Shown here: positions 7,646 through 15,510 of the stretch, one piece after another
Layout: each line of letters begins with the position of its first letter
Numbering within the stretch: position 1 is the stretch's first letter
DNA from: Nocardia donostiensis
Lineage (GTDB): Bacteria; Actinomycetota; Actinomycetes; Mycobacteriales; Mycobacteriaceae
Direction: 5' to 3'
DNA length: 64,000 nucleotides
Assembly (NCBI RefSeq): GCF_002081715.1
Contig: NZ_MUKP01000016.1
Location: 1 to 64,000, forward strand
Position numbers and translations under genes: made by a program
The notes under the pieces: generated by a model
Databases searched by the model: none
Told to the model about the DNA's origin: nothing
Seen by the model: the letters and a program-made list of their open reading frames with translations, nothing else

Positions 7646-8194
7646 ATGTCCAATCACCCGGAGAGCCCCCGTAGCAAATTCCACAACATGCTGCACGATC
7701 AGATCCGGCATGAATTCAATGCCGAACATCAGTACATCGCCATGGCGGTGTGGTTCGACACCGCGGATCTGCCGCAATTGGCCAAGCGTTTTTACGCCCA
7801 GTCGGTCGAAGAGCGCAATCACGCGATGATGATCGTGCGGTACTTCCTCGATCGAGACATCAGCGTCGAACTCACCGGCGTCGACTCGGCGAAGTCGCAT
7901 TTCGAGAGCGCGCGCGAGGCGATCGCGATGGCTCTCGATCAGGAGAAGACCGTTACCGACCAGATCATCCAGCTGGCCAGCACCGCCCGCGAGGAGGGCG
8001 ACTACCTCGGCGAACAGTTCATGCAGTGGTTCCTGAAGGAACAGGTCGAAGAGGTCGCCAATATGACCACTTTGCTCACGATCGCCGATCGCGCGGGGTC
8101 GAACCTGTTCGATCTGGAGGAATTCATCGCCCGGGAAATGAGCAGCCCGCGCGATGCTTCCGGCGCACCGCCCGTGGCCGGCGGCTCCGTCTGA
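7646..8194 (+). CDS. bfrB: Bacterioferritin B-type ferritin
   Basis: An encapsulating iron-storage ferritin of 182 residues, very close to M. tuberculosis BfrB along its whole length. Ferroxidase ligands are present: Glu23 (RHEFNAEHQY), Glu56 and His59 (VEERNHAMM), the Glu in LDQEKTVTDQ, and the Gln-rich QFMQWFLKEQ helix. It oxidises Fe(II) and stores Fe(III) in the cytosol. The ATG at 6 codons before ESPRSKFH is taken, because the 12 extra codons upstream overlap the control region. Tandem iron-box-like palindromes lie upstream, and a strong hairpin terminator lies downstream. Confidence 0.92.
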   Translation: MSNHPESPRSKFHNMLHDQIRHEFNAEHQYIAMAVWFDTADLPQLAKRFYAQSVEERNHAMMIVRYFLDRDISVELTGVDSAKSHFESAREAIAMALDQEKTVTDQIIQLASTAREEGDYLGEQFMQWFLKEQVEEVANMTTLLTIADRAGSNLFDLEEFIAREMSSPRDASGAPPVAGGSV

Positions 8195-8238
8195 CAGTGG
8201 TTTCGTCGGAACAGCAGTGGATAATCAGGGCTCGCTTC

Positions 8239-8270
8239 CGGCGGTCCGGCTCGTACGAGTCGGACCGCCG
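8239..8270 (+). terminator. Hairpin terminator after bfrB
   Basis: CGGCGGTCCG and CGGACCGCCG form a perfect 10-bp stem, extended inward by CTCG/CGAG. It lies 45 bases after the bfrB stop and has no U tract, as is common in actinobacteria. Confidence 0.7.
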
Positions 8271-8305
8271 ATTGCCCTGCTGAATGGCAAGTAAGGGCGA
8301 GCTCA

Positions 8306-8350
8306 CAAACGACACCCGCAAATTCGAGAATTCCGCCGGTGTCGTGTTTG
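8306..8350 (-). terminator. Hairpin terminator of the leftward DUF5926 gene
   Basis: CAAACGACACC pairs with GGTGTCGTGTTTG (a two-base bulge). It is placed 26 bases beyond the stop of the DUF5926 gene on the minus strand and faces the bfrB terminator between convergent genes. Confidence 0.55.
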
Positions 8351-8375
8351 CGACACAAGCTACCCGAGCAATTAC

Positions 8376-9296
8376 TCAGCGCAGGGTTACCTGACGTGAA
8401 CGCAGACCGTCCCGGGAGCGGCGCTGCTCGGAAGTCAGCGGTACGTCGGAGGCCAGCGCCTCTGCCAACCGGCCACCGAACTCCGCAGCCGGGTCCCGCC
8501 ATTCGGCGGCATGGCGCTCAGGATCCAGATCGAACACCGGCACCAGCAGACCGTGCGTGCGGAACGAACCGGCAAACCGCGAGCCCTCACCCAGATGCAG
8601 ACCGCCCGCGGCGTGCAACCGGGCGAGCGCCAGCATCAGATCGTCCTCGGCTTCCGGGCGCACCCAGCGCAGATGTGCCTTCTCACCCGCATCGACCCAC
8701 CAGGCGGCGCCGATCGCGTCCGCGCCCAGCTCGAGCCGATCCGACGGCATGATCGCCTGTTTGGCCTGTTCGATGGTCGCGGCGACCTGCGGATCGGGTT
8801 GCACGCCTTCCGGGACCCACCAGTCGAAATCCTGGTGCACGGTCAGCTCGAGCGCCGCCTCGGCGTCGATCACCTGGGCCAGGCCCGGAGCGCCCGGTCC
8901 GGCGCCCGCGGCGGGCAACGATTCGCCCGGCTCGGCCGACTGCGTCCACAGGATGGCGGCGGCCAGCTCCACGGCCGGGTCCGGCCCCTCGGCCTGCACC
9001 TGGACGCCCACATAGCCGGTCGTCTCGTCGCCCGCACGCACCAGCGCGGCCACGGCGCCGGGCAACACCGTACCGAGCACCACCGGCCGCTCGGCGGCGA
9101 TACTCGCCGATAACGGCAGCGTCGCGGTTGCCGACGGCACGAATTCGCGCAACGCGACGAGATCGCATTCGGCGGCCAAACCTTCGAACGGGCGCGACAC
9201 GGTCTGCGCGGCCTGCTCCTGCGCCGCGCGCCGCTCGGCCAGACGCTGTGCCCGGTTACCGCCAGGCTTCGGACTATTGCGCTTGCTCTTTCCCAC
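8376..9296 (-). CDS. DUF5926 family protein
   Basis: A 306-residue soluble protein with a basic N-terminus (MGKSKRNSPKPGGNRAQRLA) followed by a mostly acidic body with WW-containing motifs (DFDWWVPEGVQ, AAWWVDAGEKAHLRW). This layout is that of the DUF5926 family, conserved in actinobacteria with no known function. The basic tail could bind nucleic acid, which is inference only. It is transcribed leftward after glpQ with a 70-base gap, and the hairpin beyond its stop closes the unit. Confidence 0.7.
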   Translation of the reverse strand: MGKSKRNSPKPGGNRAQRLAERRAAQEQAAQTVSRPFEGLAAECDLVALREFVPSATATLPLSASIAAERPVVLGTVLPGAVAALVRAGDETTGYVGVQVQAEGPDPAVELAAAILWTQSAEPGESLPAAGAGPGAPGLAQVIDAEAALELTVHQDFDWWVPEGVQPDPQVAATIEQAKQAIMPSDRLELGADAIGAAWWVDAGEKAHLRWVRPEAEDDLMLALARLHAAGGLHLGEGSRFAGSFRTHGLLVPVFDLDPERHAAEWRDPAAEFGGRLAEALASDVPLTSEQRRSRDGLRSRQVTLR

Positions 9297-9365
9297 GGCT
9301 GGTCAACCTACACCGGCGCGCGGAACGCGATACCGTGCGCCACACCCCTGGCTATGGCCGAAAGA

Positions 9366-10163
9366 TCAGGGCGCAGCGAGCATCGCTTTGGTACGACCGG
9401 GATGGTTGGTGGCCACCCACCCGACGCCGAGCTCAGAGCACAGCCGCACATCGTCGGGATCGTCGACGGTCCAGCAGTAGGTGGCCCGCCCCGCAGCCGC
9501 CGCCTTGTCCACCAGATCCGGGTGCTCCCGCAGCGTTTTGACCGAGGGGCCCACAGCGGTCGCACCGACCGTCGTCGCCGCGCTACCCCCCAGGTAGCGG
9601 GAGGATTCGCCGAGCAGCACCGTCGGCAGCAAGGGCGCGGCACGCCGGATCCGCCACACCGCGGTGGCGGCGAACGACATCACAACAGCCCGGGAATGCG
9701 CGGCCGAGGCCGGCGTCGCGATACCGAACCGCTGCAACTCGGCGAGCAGTTTGGTCTCCACCAGCGCCCCGTAGCGCACCGGGTGTTTGGTCTCGATGAA
9801 CAGTTTCGTCGGGCGGCTGCGCCAGTCGAGCACCAGACCGATCAGCTCGCTGAGGGTGAGTACCGAGGCGGGTTCGCCGTCCGCGCCGAAATCGAGGTCT
9901 TTCAGTTCGTCCAGGGTCATTTCGCTGACCAGCCCGGTACCCGAGGAGGTGCGGTCGACGGTGCGGTCGTGCACGCACACCAAATGCCCGTCCCTGGTGA
10001 GCCGGACATCGCATTCGACGCCGTCGGCGCCCTCCTGTAAGGCCAATTCATAGGCGGCGAGGGTGTGCTCGGGCCGAGCGGCCGAAGCGCCGCGGTGCGC
10101 GACTACGAACGGTCCACGGCCGTTCTGGCCCACCTGCCCTATCTGGCCACTGCCCTGGCTCAC
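9366..10163 (-). CDS. glpQ1: Glycerophosphodiester phosphodiesterase
   Basis: Hydrolyses glycerophosphodiesters to sn-glycerol 3-phosphate and an alcohol. The 265-residue protein has the GDPD core: AHRGASAARPEHTLAAY (catalytic His and Glu), VECDVRLTRDGHLVCVHD (metal-binding Glu and Asp, second catalytic His), and the C-terminal TYCWTVDDPDD with GVGWVATNHP typical of the barrel. No signal peptide is seen, so it is probably cytosolic. The GTG at 10163 overlaps the stop of the upstream DUF4328 gene (GTGA), so they are coupled. M. tuberculosis has the same pair, glpQ1 and Rv3843c. Confidence 0.9.
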   Translation of the reverse strand: MSQGSGQIGQVGQNGRGPFVVAHRGASAARPEHTLAAYELALQEGADGVECDVRLTRDGHLVCVHDRTVDRTSSGTGLVSEMTLDELKDLDFGADGEPASVLTLSELIGLVLDWRSRPTKLFIETKHPVRYGALVETKLLAELQRFGIATPASAAHSRAVVMSFAATAVWRIRRAAPLLPTVLLGESSRYLGGSAATTVGATAVGPSVKTLREHPDLVDKAAAAGRATYCWTVDDPDDVRLCSELGVGWVATNHPGRTKAMLAAP

Positions 10164-11197
10164 TTGGCCACAACCTCCTTGTGCTCACGCTGCGCGCCTG
10201 CCGGATCATGGCTGTTCGCGCCCGCCGTGCTCACCGTAGCGGCCTCTCCCGGCTGGACCGGTTCGATGACCGGTGCCACGGGATCGGTGGCGACCACCCA
10301 GCGCCGCGCGATACGGGCCCTTCCCCGCAGGTCCCGGCCCTCGACCAGCCGGATCACCCATAGCGTCAGCACTGCTACCGCCACCGCGACCACGTCGGTG
10401 AGTGCGGTGAACAGCACACCGTCGGCCTTGGCCTGTAGCGAATCCGCGGTCCGCCACCACAGCGCGGCCGCCGCGAAAACACCGCCGAGCACCCAGGCCG
10501 CCCACCAGATGCGGATCGCGTGCAGTGGTCGGGGATCGGCGCGGCGCGCCACTGCTTCGGTCAGGAAAATCCCCGGCCACAGCAGATTGACCACCGGGAT
10601 CAGGCATCCGAGCGCGAGCGTCCGCACCGACCGGGGATCGCGCCTGCCCGCCTCGGCGAAGGCCACCCGGCGGACCTCGATCAACCAGCCGAGCGCCGCC
10701 ACCGCGGCCAGCAGCGCGAGGATCGACGCGATCCACGCTGCGGCGATGACCAGCGCGTCGGAGGTCGCGAGCAGTATCGGTTCGATCAGCCGGGTGCGGT
10801 TACGCAGCAGGACCAGATACCGGCCCAGTTCCGCAGCCGCGGCGACGGCGAAAGTCACCGCGACAGCGATGAGCAGTCCGTGCACCCGGTCGGCCAGCGC
10901 GCGCAGCGGCCGCTGGGGCGCAAGCCGGGCCTGCGGGGGTACGTCGCGCAGGCCCCAGCGCGGGATATGGGTGTAGCGAGGGGTGGCCGACGGCGTGGTA
11001 CGGGCGGAACCGGGCGGTCTGTGCCCCTGCTGCCCCGGCCGTCGGGCGACCCAGCGGTAGTTGCGGCGTTCGGCGGGCGCGTCGATCGGCCCGGGCGACA
11101 GCAGTACGCCGCGGCAGCGCGGGCACCAGTGCTGCGGCGCACCCTGCACGGGCCAGCGCGCACCGCAGCGTGCACAGGGTTGCACCACCGAACTCAC
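10160..11197 (-). CDS. Zinc-ribbon plus DUF4328 membrane protein (Rv3843c-like)
   Basis: About 345 residues from a GTG at 11197, which follows GAGG at good spacing. The N-terminus holds two CxxC pairs (CARCGARW and CPRCRG) that would form a zinc ribbon. A basic linker rich in Arg and Pro follows, then about six membrane helices typical of DUF4328 (for example LGCLIPVVNLLWPGIFLTEA and IRIWWAAWVLGGVFAAAALWW). The C-terminal tail is cytosolic. The function is unknown. Its stop overlaps the glpQ1 start, and the rhodanese gene lies just upstream on the same strand. Confidence 0.8.
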   Translation of the reverse strand: MSSVVQPCARCGARWPVQGAPQHWCPRCRGVLLSPGPIDAPAERRNYRWVARRPGQQGHRPPGSARTTPSATPRYTHIPRWGLRDVPPQARLAPQRPLRALADRVHGLLIAVAVTFAVAAAAELGRYLVLLRNRTRLIEPILLATSDALVIAAAWIASILALLAAVAALGWLIEVRRVAFAEAGRRDPRSVRTLALGCLIPVVNLLWPGIFLTEAVARRADPRPLHAIRIWWAAWVLGGVFAAAALWWRTADSLQAKADGVLFTALTDVVAVAVAVLTLWVIRLVEGRDLRGRARIARRWVVATDPVAPVIEPVQPGEAATVSTAGANSHDPAGAQREHKEVVAK

Positions 11198-11217
11198 CGC
11201 GTACCTCGCTCTTTCCG

Positions 11218-11592
11218 TCAGTAGATCTTCGCCTGGCCGTCGCCGTCCGCGGTCAACGCACGGCCGCTCCGCTGCCAGGCCACCATGCCGCCCGTGACGT
11301 ACACCGCTTCGAAACCGATATGGGTGAGGTATTTGACCGCCTCGATGGAGCGCCCACCCTGCCTGCATATGACATACAGCTGCGCGTCGTAGTCCAGCTC
11401 GTCGGTGCGGGCGGGAATATCGGCCAAGGGGATGTGCATCGCTCCCGGCGCATGGCCGAGCTGCCATTCGTCGTCTTCGCGCACATCCAGCAGGATCGCC
11501 TCGACTGGTGCGCCGGTTTCCGCGGATTCGGTTGTGTCGAAATAAGCCGGTACGGCCTCGACCGGTACCGACGGGATTTCGAAGCTCGTCAC
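11218..11592 (-). CDS. Single-domain rhodanese-like protein
   Basis: A 124-residue protein made of one rhodanese domain: ILLDVREDDEWQLGHAPGA at the N-terminal end of the fold, and the active-site loop CRQGGRS with the catalytic cysteine. The bases of the loop fit sulfur transfer (thiosulfate or persulfide). It ends 20 bases before the DUF4328 gene on the same strand and is probably cotranscribed. A GTG start at 11592 is used. Confidence 0.88.
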   Translation of the reverse strand: MTSFEIPSVPVEAVPAYFDTTESAETGAPVEAILLDVREDDEWQLGHAPGAMHIPLADIPARTDELDYDAQLYVICRQGGRSIEAVKYLTHIGFEAVYVTGGMVAWQRSGRALTADGDGQAKIY

Positions 11593-11748
11593 GTCCTCGA
11601 TCCTGCCATGCGCGCTGTGGGGCCGCGTTGTTCCGGGCGCTCGACGTCTCGACGAGAGAACCCAGCTCGGTGTAGGTTCGCCGAGCTCGGAACGCGGGAC
11701 TGGTCCGGGGACTCACGCCGCGACCTGCTGTGGGTGACCGCGTCTCAG

Positions 11749-11779
11749 TTATCCACAGCTATCCACAGCCTGATCCACA
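11749..11779. other. Cluster of three DnaA-box-like sequences
   Basis: TTATCCACA (11749, perfect), CTATCCACA (11759) and TGATCCACA (11771) lie in the same orientation, 10 and 12 bases apart, about one helical turn each. Such spacing favours cooperative DnaA binding. Confidence 0.55.
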
Positions 11780-12039
11780 GGTTTAAGCTATCACTCAGCT
11801 ACCACTCACAGTGTCCGGCTATCGAACCCTGAACTGGTACCACGTGCGCGACGGATGCGAACGACCGATCCGGGACTCCCCTCCAGTCATCCCGGAGCGG
11901 CCATTCGTCCGCCTCCTCGGGACCTGCGGCGCCGAAGCTCCCGATATCTACTTGGACGGAAGAAACCCCGATCCGGTTCCATCGAAAAACAAGAACATCG
12001 CGAAAATTCGAAATCCCAGGATCTGGGCGGCGCTCTCGG

Positions 12040-12045
12040 TAGCCT
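12040..12045 (+). promoter_or_regulatory. -10 hexamer of a probable leaderless promoter
   Basis: TAGCCT ends 6 nt before the ATG at 12052, and no ribosome-binding site is present, so the transcript probably begins at the start codon. Confidence 0.5.
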
Positions 12046-12051
12046 GTGGCT

Positions 12052-12684
12052 ATGAAATCGAGCAGGGGGCAACTTGACGGATTGGACACTGCCGGGCTCA
12101 ACATCGCACTGTCGGAGGCCACCTGCCTCGGCCTCGATGTCGACATCGAGACGAAACGGCTGCACCTCGACCTGGCGGTGCTGACACTGCCCGAAGGCGC
12201 CCAGCCGGACGGCACTGAACGCACCACGCCAGAGGAACCGAAGGTCAGGCTGACTTTCAACGGCGTAAGCCGCGTCGCCGCATCGCTACGACAGCATCGC
12301 TGGGACGATAACGAGCCGCACGTGCTGCCGCTCGAACTGTCCGGCCTGAGCGAGGCGATCGCCAGCTTCGGCGGCGGCAGACTGCACGGCCGGGAATTCA
12401 TCGATATCGACGACAGCGGTTGGATGCTGTGGAGCGAACTACTCAGCTTCGACACAGCCATCGACCAGCGGATCTCACCACACGTACTGGAGTTCTCCCA
12501 GGAAGAGGGCATCAACCCACGCGAACTCGATATCAGGCTGTGGTTCGAGACCATCATCATCCAAGACTCCAACGGCGATGAGGTCCCGCTGCCCGACTTC
12601 GTTTCCGGTGGTGTCCGATGGTGGTCAGCACATGATGTGGGCGACCCGCGGACCGTGCACCCGGGGATCGCCCCACCGCTGTAA
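12052..12684 (+). CDS. Hypothetical protein, Trp/Asp-rich, single-gene unit
   Basis: About 210 residues, soluble and acidic, with no recalled family. It has beta-rich segments (TKRLHLDLAVLTLPEG, PKVRLTFNGVSRVAASLR) and a Trp-containing C-terminal half (SGWMLWSELLSF, LDIRLWFETIII, GGVRWWSAHD). This layout resembles small conserved actinobacterial proteins that sit alone between housekeeping genes and sometimes act as immunity-type proteins, but that is only a resemblance in size and composition. The start is set by the leaderless -10 hexamer. Confidence 0.6.
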   Translation: MKSSRGQLDGLDTAGLNIALSEATCLGLDVDIETKRLHLDLAVLTLPEGAQPDGTERTTPEEPKVRLTFNGVSRVAASLRQHRWDDNEPHVLPLELSGLSEAIASFGGGRLHGREFIDIDDSGWMLWSELLSFDTAIDQRISPHVLEFSQEEGINPRELDIRLWFETIIIQDSNGDEVPLPDFVSGGVRWWSAHDVGDPRTVHPGIAPPL

Positions 12685-13233
12685 GCGCAGGCAGCCGAGC
12701 GCCACAACAGACGCGACACCGGGGCGCGGGGCGCCGTGCTCGGTACCCAGACAGCGGCCGATCGTCGAAACCACCGACGCCCGCTCCCGGAACCCCTTCC
12801 CCTCGAGCCGCATCCCCGGCAGGAACAGCCGGTGCAGCCGATATGAGTTCCCGCCGTACGTATCCGATCCCCGATCGGCCCCTGCCGAGCGTTCCGCGCT
12901 CAAAGACAGAGCGTTTGCGTCTATGAGCAGGGCGCTCCCGAGCTCATCCGCACTGGCCCGGAAAGCCCCAGCCGCCCGAATAGTTCACCGAAATGGGTCA
13001 TGGTTCGATCTACGCATACGGGTTCCGCACTTGCCGTCGCATACCCGTCGGGGTCGCCCCCCGGTGTGTGACGCGCCGCAAGCCGGGTATGCCCTCCGCG
13101 GGCACGCCTCGGCCGCCGGGGCCGACGCCGGAATGCGAGGGCGTCGGGGCAAGTTGCAACCCAACGGGTGTACGAATGATGGTCGAGCGCCCGCGACACG
13201 CAGACGCGCTCGACCCGACAAGGAAGGGACATC
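12685..13233. other. Intergenic region upstream of sodA
   Basis: About 550 bases without a supported gene. A 92-codon minus-strand frame (12625-12903) overlaps the previous gene and looks fortuitous. The sodA control region is expected here. No clear operator or hairpin was recognised. Confidence 0.4.
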
Positions 13234-13854
13234 GTGGCTGAGTACACGCTGCCAGATCTGGATTACGACTACGGCGCCCTGGAGCCGCATATCTCGGGGC
13301 AGATCAACGAAATTCACCATTCGAAGCACCACGCCGCCTACGTTGCCGGAGCGAACACGGCGCTGGAGAAGCTCGAAGCTGCCCGCGAAGCCGGGGACCA
13401 CAGCGCGATCTTCCTGCACGAAAAGAACCTCGCCTTCCACCTCGGCGGTCACGTCAACCACTCCATCTGGTGGAAGAACCTCTCTCCCAACGGTGGCGAC
13501 AAGCCGACCGGCGAACTGGCTGCCGCAATCGACGACCAGTTCGGCTCGTTCGACAAGTTCCGCGCCCAGTTCACCGCAGCCGCAAACGGTCTGCAGGGCT
13601 CCGGATGGGCGGTGCTCGGCTACGACACCCTCGGCCAGAAACTGCTGACCTTCCAGCTCTACGACCAGCAGGCCAACGTGCCGCTCGGCATCATCCCGCT
13701 GCTGCAGGTCGACATGTGGGAACACGCCTTCTACCTGCAGTACAAGAACGTCAAGGCCGACTACGTCAAGGCGTTCTGGAACGTGGTCAACTGGGCTGAC
13801 GTCCAGGACCGCTTCGCCAAGGCCACCAGCCAGGCCCAGGGCCTCATCTTCTGA
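13234..13854 (+). CDS. sodA: Superoxide dismutase [Mn/Fe]
   Basis: Dismutates superoxide to oxygen and hydrogen peroxide. A 206-residue protein with the family's metal ligands: His in IHHSKHH, His in [11 protein letters not shown], and Asp and His in DMWEHAFY. The active-site segment is [11 protein letters not shown]. tuberculosis FeSOD has His at the first of these glutamines, whereas Mn-type mycobacterial enzymes have Gln, so a manganese cofactor is favoured. There is no signal peptide, although relatives are exported. The GTG start follows AGGAAGGGACATC. A hairpin terminator follows the stop. Confidence 0.95.
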   Translation: MAEYTLPDLDYDYGALEPHISGQINEIHHSKHHAAYVAGANTALEKLEAAREAGDHSAIFLHEKNLAFHLGGHVNHSIWWKNLSPNGGDKPTGELAAAIDDQFGSFDKFRAQFTAAANGLQGSGWAVLGYDTLGQKLLTFQLYDQQANVPLGIIPLLQVDMWEHAFYLQYKNVKADYVKAFWNVVNWADVQDRFAKATSQAQGLIF

Positions 13855-13861
13855 GTCCATG

Positions 13862-13880
13862 GCCGCGCCTCCGGCGCGGC
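13862..13880 (+). terminator. Hairpin terminator after sodA
   Basis: GCCGCGCC and GGCGCGGC form a perfect 8-bp stem with a 3-base loop, followed by GGGGTTT. It lies seven bases after the sodA stop codon. Confidence 0.7.
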
Positions 13881-13904
13881 GGGGTTTGCGGCCCCCTGGT
13901 GGCT

Positions 13905-13960
13905 CGCGTTTCAGCCCTCGCGACTCGCGCCTTCGGCGCATGCGCGAGGGCTGAAACGCG
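13905..13960. repeat. Palindromic repeat, copy A
   Basis: Perfect 18-base arms, CGCGTTTCAGCCCTCGCG at 13905-13922 and CGCGAGGGCTGAAACGCG at 13943-13960, with an inner mini-hairpin GCGCCTTCGGCGC. The same arms, with the inner segment inverted, recur at 22942-23110. Such elements are likely dispersed in the chromosome. Confidence 0.8.
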
Positions 13961-14153
13961 CTTCGCAGGGTTCGACCTCGGCAGGCTGCGAGTTTTCGAG
14001 TTCGCTCTCGGATATTCGAGGCTCGGGCAGCGATCCGCAGCTGCTGCGCTGGCACTCTCTGGTACTTGTGTGCCAGATCGTTCTCGAGCGATGCTCATTA
14101 GGCACAGTTAGAGGACGGGCAAGGCCGCCCCCTGTTCGCCAACGGGAGGCATC

Positions 14154-14681
14154 ATGCGCAGCAGTAGTCCGATCGGCGTTACGCCCTTCCACTCCGGGGG
14201 CTCGCTGCGGGGGTTCATCATGTCCGGGCGCTGGCCGGAAACCACCAAGGAGTGGGCGCAGGTGCTGGTGCTTGCGGTGCGGGTGGCTACGTTGCCCGGT
14301 CTGCTGACCACCTCGACGGTATTCGGGGTGCGTGAAGAACTGCCCGACGATCCGGAACCGGGCACTGTCGGCCTGGTCATCGCGGAAGGAACGGTGCTCG
14401 GCGAGGAGGCGCTCGAGCCGGGGCAATTCGCCGACCATGTGCCGCCCGCGCTGCTGATGCTGCACCCACCCTCAGAAACCACGCCTTCGCTGCCGGAATG
14501 CACGGGCGCGGCATCAGGGTGCGTGCTGCTGCCGGGGCTGCCGCACCTGGGGCTGGAACATCGCGCGGCGTGGGTCGAAGCCGAATCCGACGGAACCATC
14601 ACTTCGCTGGTCAGCCGGGTCGGGCTGGATCCGATCAGCAACCCGGACACCGCCGTCCTCGCCATGTTGCTGGCTGCCTGA
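14154..14681 (+). CDS. Conserved hypothetical protein (Rv3847-like)
   Basis: A 175-residue protein of unknown function that follows sodA, as Rv3847 does in M. tuberculosis. It begins MRSSSPIGVTPFHSGGSL after a strong GGGAGG site. The C-terminal half contains a Gly/Leu-rich segment (GCVLLPGLPHLGLEHRAAWVEAE). No membrane segment or catalytic motif is visible. The gene is separated from sodA by the palindromic repeat. Confidence 0.75.
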   Translation: MRSSSPIGVTPFHSGGSLRGFIMSGRWPETTKEWAQVLVLAVRVATLPGLLTTSTVFGVREELPDDPEPGTVGLVIAEGTVLGEEALEPGQFADHVPPALLMLHPPSETTPSLPECTGAASGCVLLPGLPHLGLEHRAAWVEAESDGTITSLVSRVGLDPISNPDTAVLAMLLAA

Positions 14682-14795
14682 CTCTCTCAACCAAGAAGGC
14701 GGCCAGGAAGCCCGGGTGAACCGATGAATTCTCCGGTAGCGCATCGTCTCGATCGGTGAACGGAACAACCCGACCGAACGGAGAGGTTCACTCAC

Positions 14796-15086
14796 ATGCT
14801 GATCATCGCCGGATACCTGACTGTCGACGCCGACCGGCGTGACGCCTTCGTCGACGCGCACCGCGATCTCGTCCAGCGGGCCAGGCAGATGCCCGGCTGC
14901 CTGGATCTCGCCATCACCGCAGACCCCATCGACCCGGCCCGGGTGAACAATTTCGAACGCTGGGAATCGCGGGAAAAGTTGACCGAATGGCGGCAGATTG
15001 CCAACGCGCCGGACGCGGGAATCGCCATCAGAAGCGATCAGGTCATGGAGTACACCGTGACCGGTGAACGCCCACCATTCGACTGA
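14796..15086 (+). CDS. Antibiotic biosynthesis monooxygenase (ABM) domain protein
   Basis: A 96-residue dimeric alpha-beta barrel protein. The sequence MLIIAGYLTVDADRRDAFVDAH, then MPGCLDLAITAD and FERWESREKLTEWRQ, follows the ABM pattern (an initial strand, a His/Asp-rich helix, and the xWxS motif). Family members are monooxygenases, heme-degrading enzymes or sulfur-metabolism proteins, so the activity is open. The ATG follows GGAGAGG. It stands alone before the riboswitch region. Confidence 0.8.
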   Translation: MLIIAGYLTVDADRRDAFVDAHRDLVQRARQMPGCLDLAITADPIDPARVNNFERWESREKLTEWRQIANAPDAGIAIRSDQVMEYTVTGERPPFD

Positions 15087-15317
15087 AGCCGCGACTGCGG
15101 TTGCGGGAACAATCGCCGGGACCAGGGGGTATCCGGAACCCTGTTCGGGCAGCGCCGGGCTGCCGAACGCTTTGCCAGGGGGATGCTGGAAAAGCGTTCA
15201 GCCACTGCTGACCGGATTGGTAAGGGTACCCGAAAACGACTGCGTGGGCACCCAAACTTATTGTGCGCTGGGCATTTTCGGCAACAACGAGGTGGCAATA
15301 AGACCGGGCGCCCGGTA

Positions 15318-15445
15318 GAGTCGCCTGCAGCGAAGGGGAGTAGCCCGCAATCGCGCAGTCGACATACTGACCCGGAACGTCACGGGTCCGGTTGCGCGAA
15401 CCGGACCCGATCCGGTGGGCGAGACCTTCGGCCTGGACAACCATC
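15318..15445 (+). ncRNA. yybP-ykoY manganese riboswitch
   Basis: The leader of the GDT1-type gene contains the conserved blocks of the yybP-ykoY motif in order: GCAGCGAAGGGGAGTAGC (from about 15327), GACATACTGACCCGG (from 15361) and GGGCGAGACCTTCGG (15417-15431), with paired segments between them (for example GGTCCGG with CCGGACC). This RNA binds Mn(II). A long GC-rich helix, GGCCGG with CCGGCC, lies between the aptamer and the start codon (about 15453-15480) and may be the expression platform. Limits are estimates. Confidence 0.85.
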
Positions 15446-15510
15446 TCGTTGTCGGCCGGAGGGTTTCCCGAACCGGCCGGCAGGCCGAAGAATCGGGAGT
15501 TGCACTACTG

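Larger units (their letters stand above)
11593..12051. other. Intergenic region with DnaA-box cluster
   Basis: No convincing gene. The region lies between the divergent rhodanese gene and a leaderless hypothetical gene and holds three DnaA-box-like 9-mers at 11749-11779 followed by a lower-GC stretch (11780-12050). Confidence 0.6.

Noticed and set aside
12625..12903. Minus-strand 92-codon frame upstream of sodA
   Set aside because: It overlaps the previous gene and has no similarity or ribosome site.
15415..15510. N-terminal extension of the GDT1-type protein
   Set aside because: It would translate the riboswitch, and the conserved protein and ribosome site begin at 15511.
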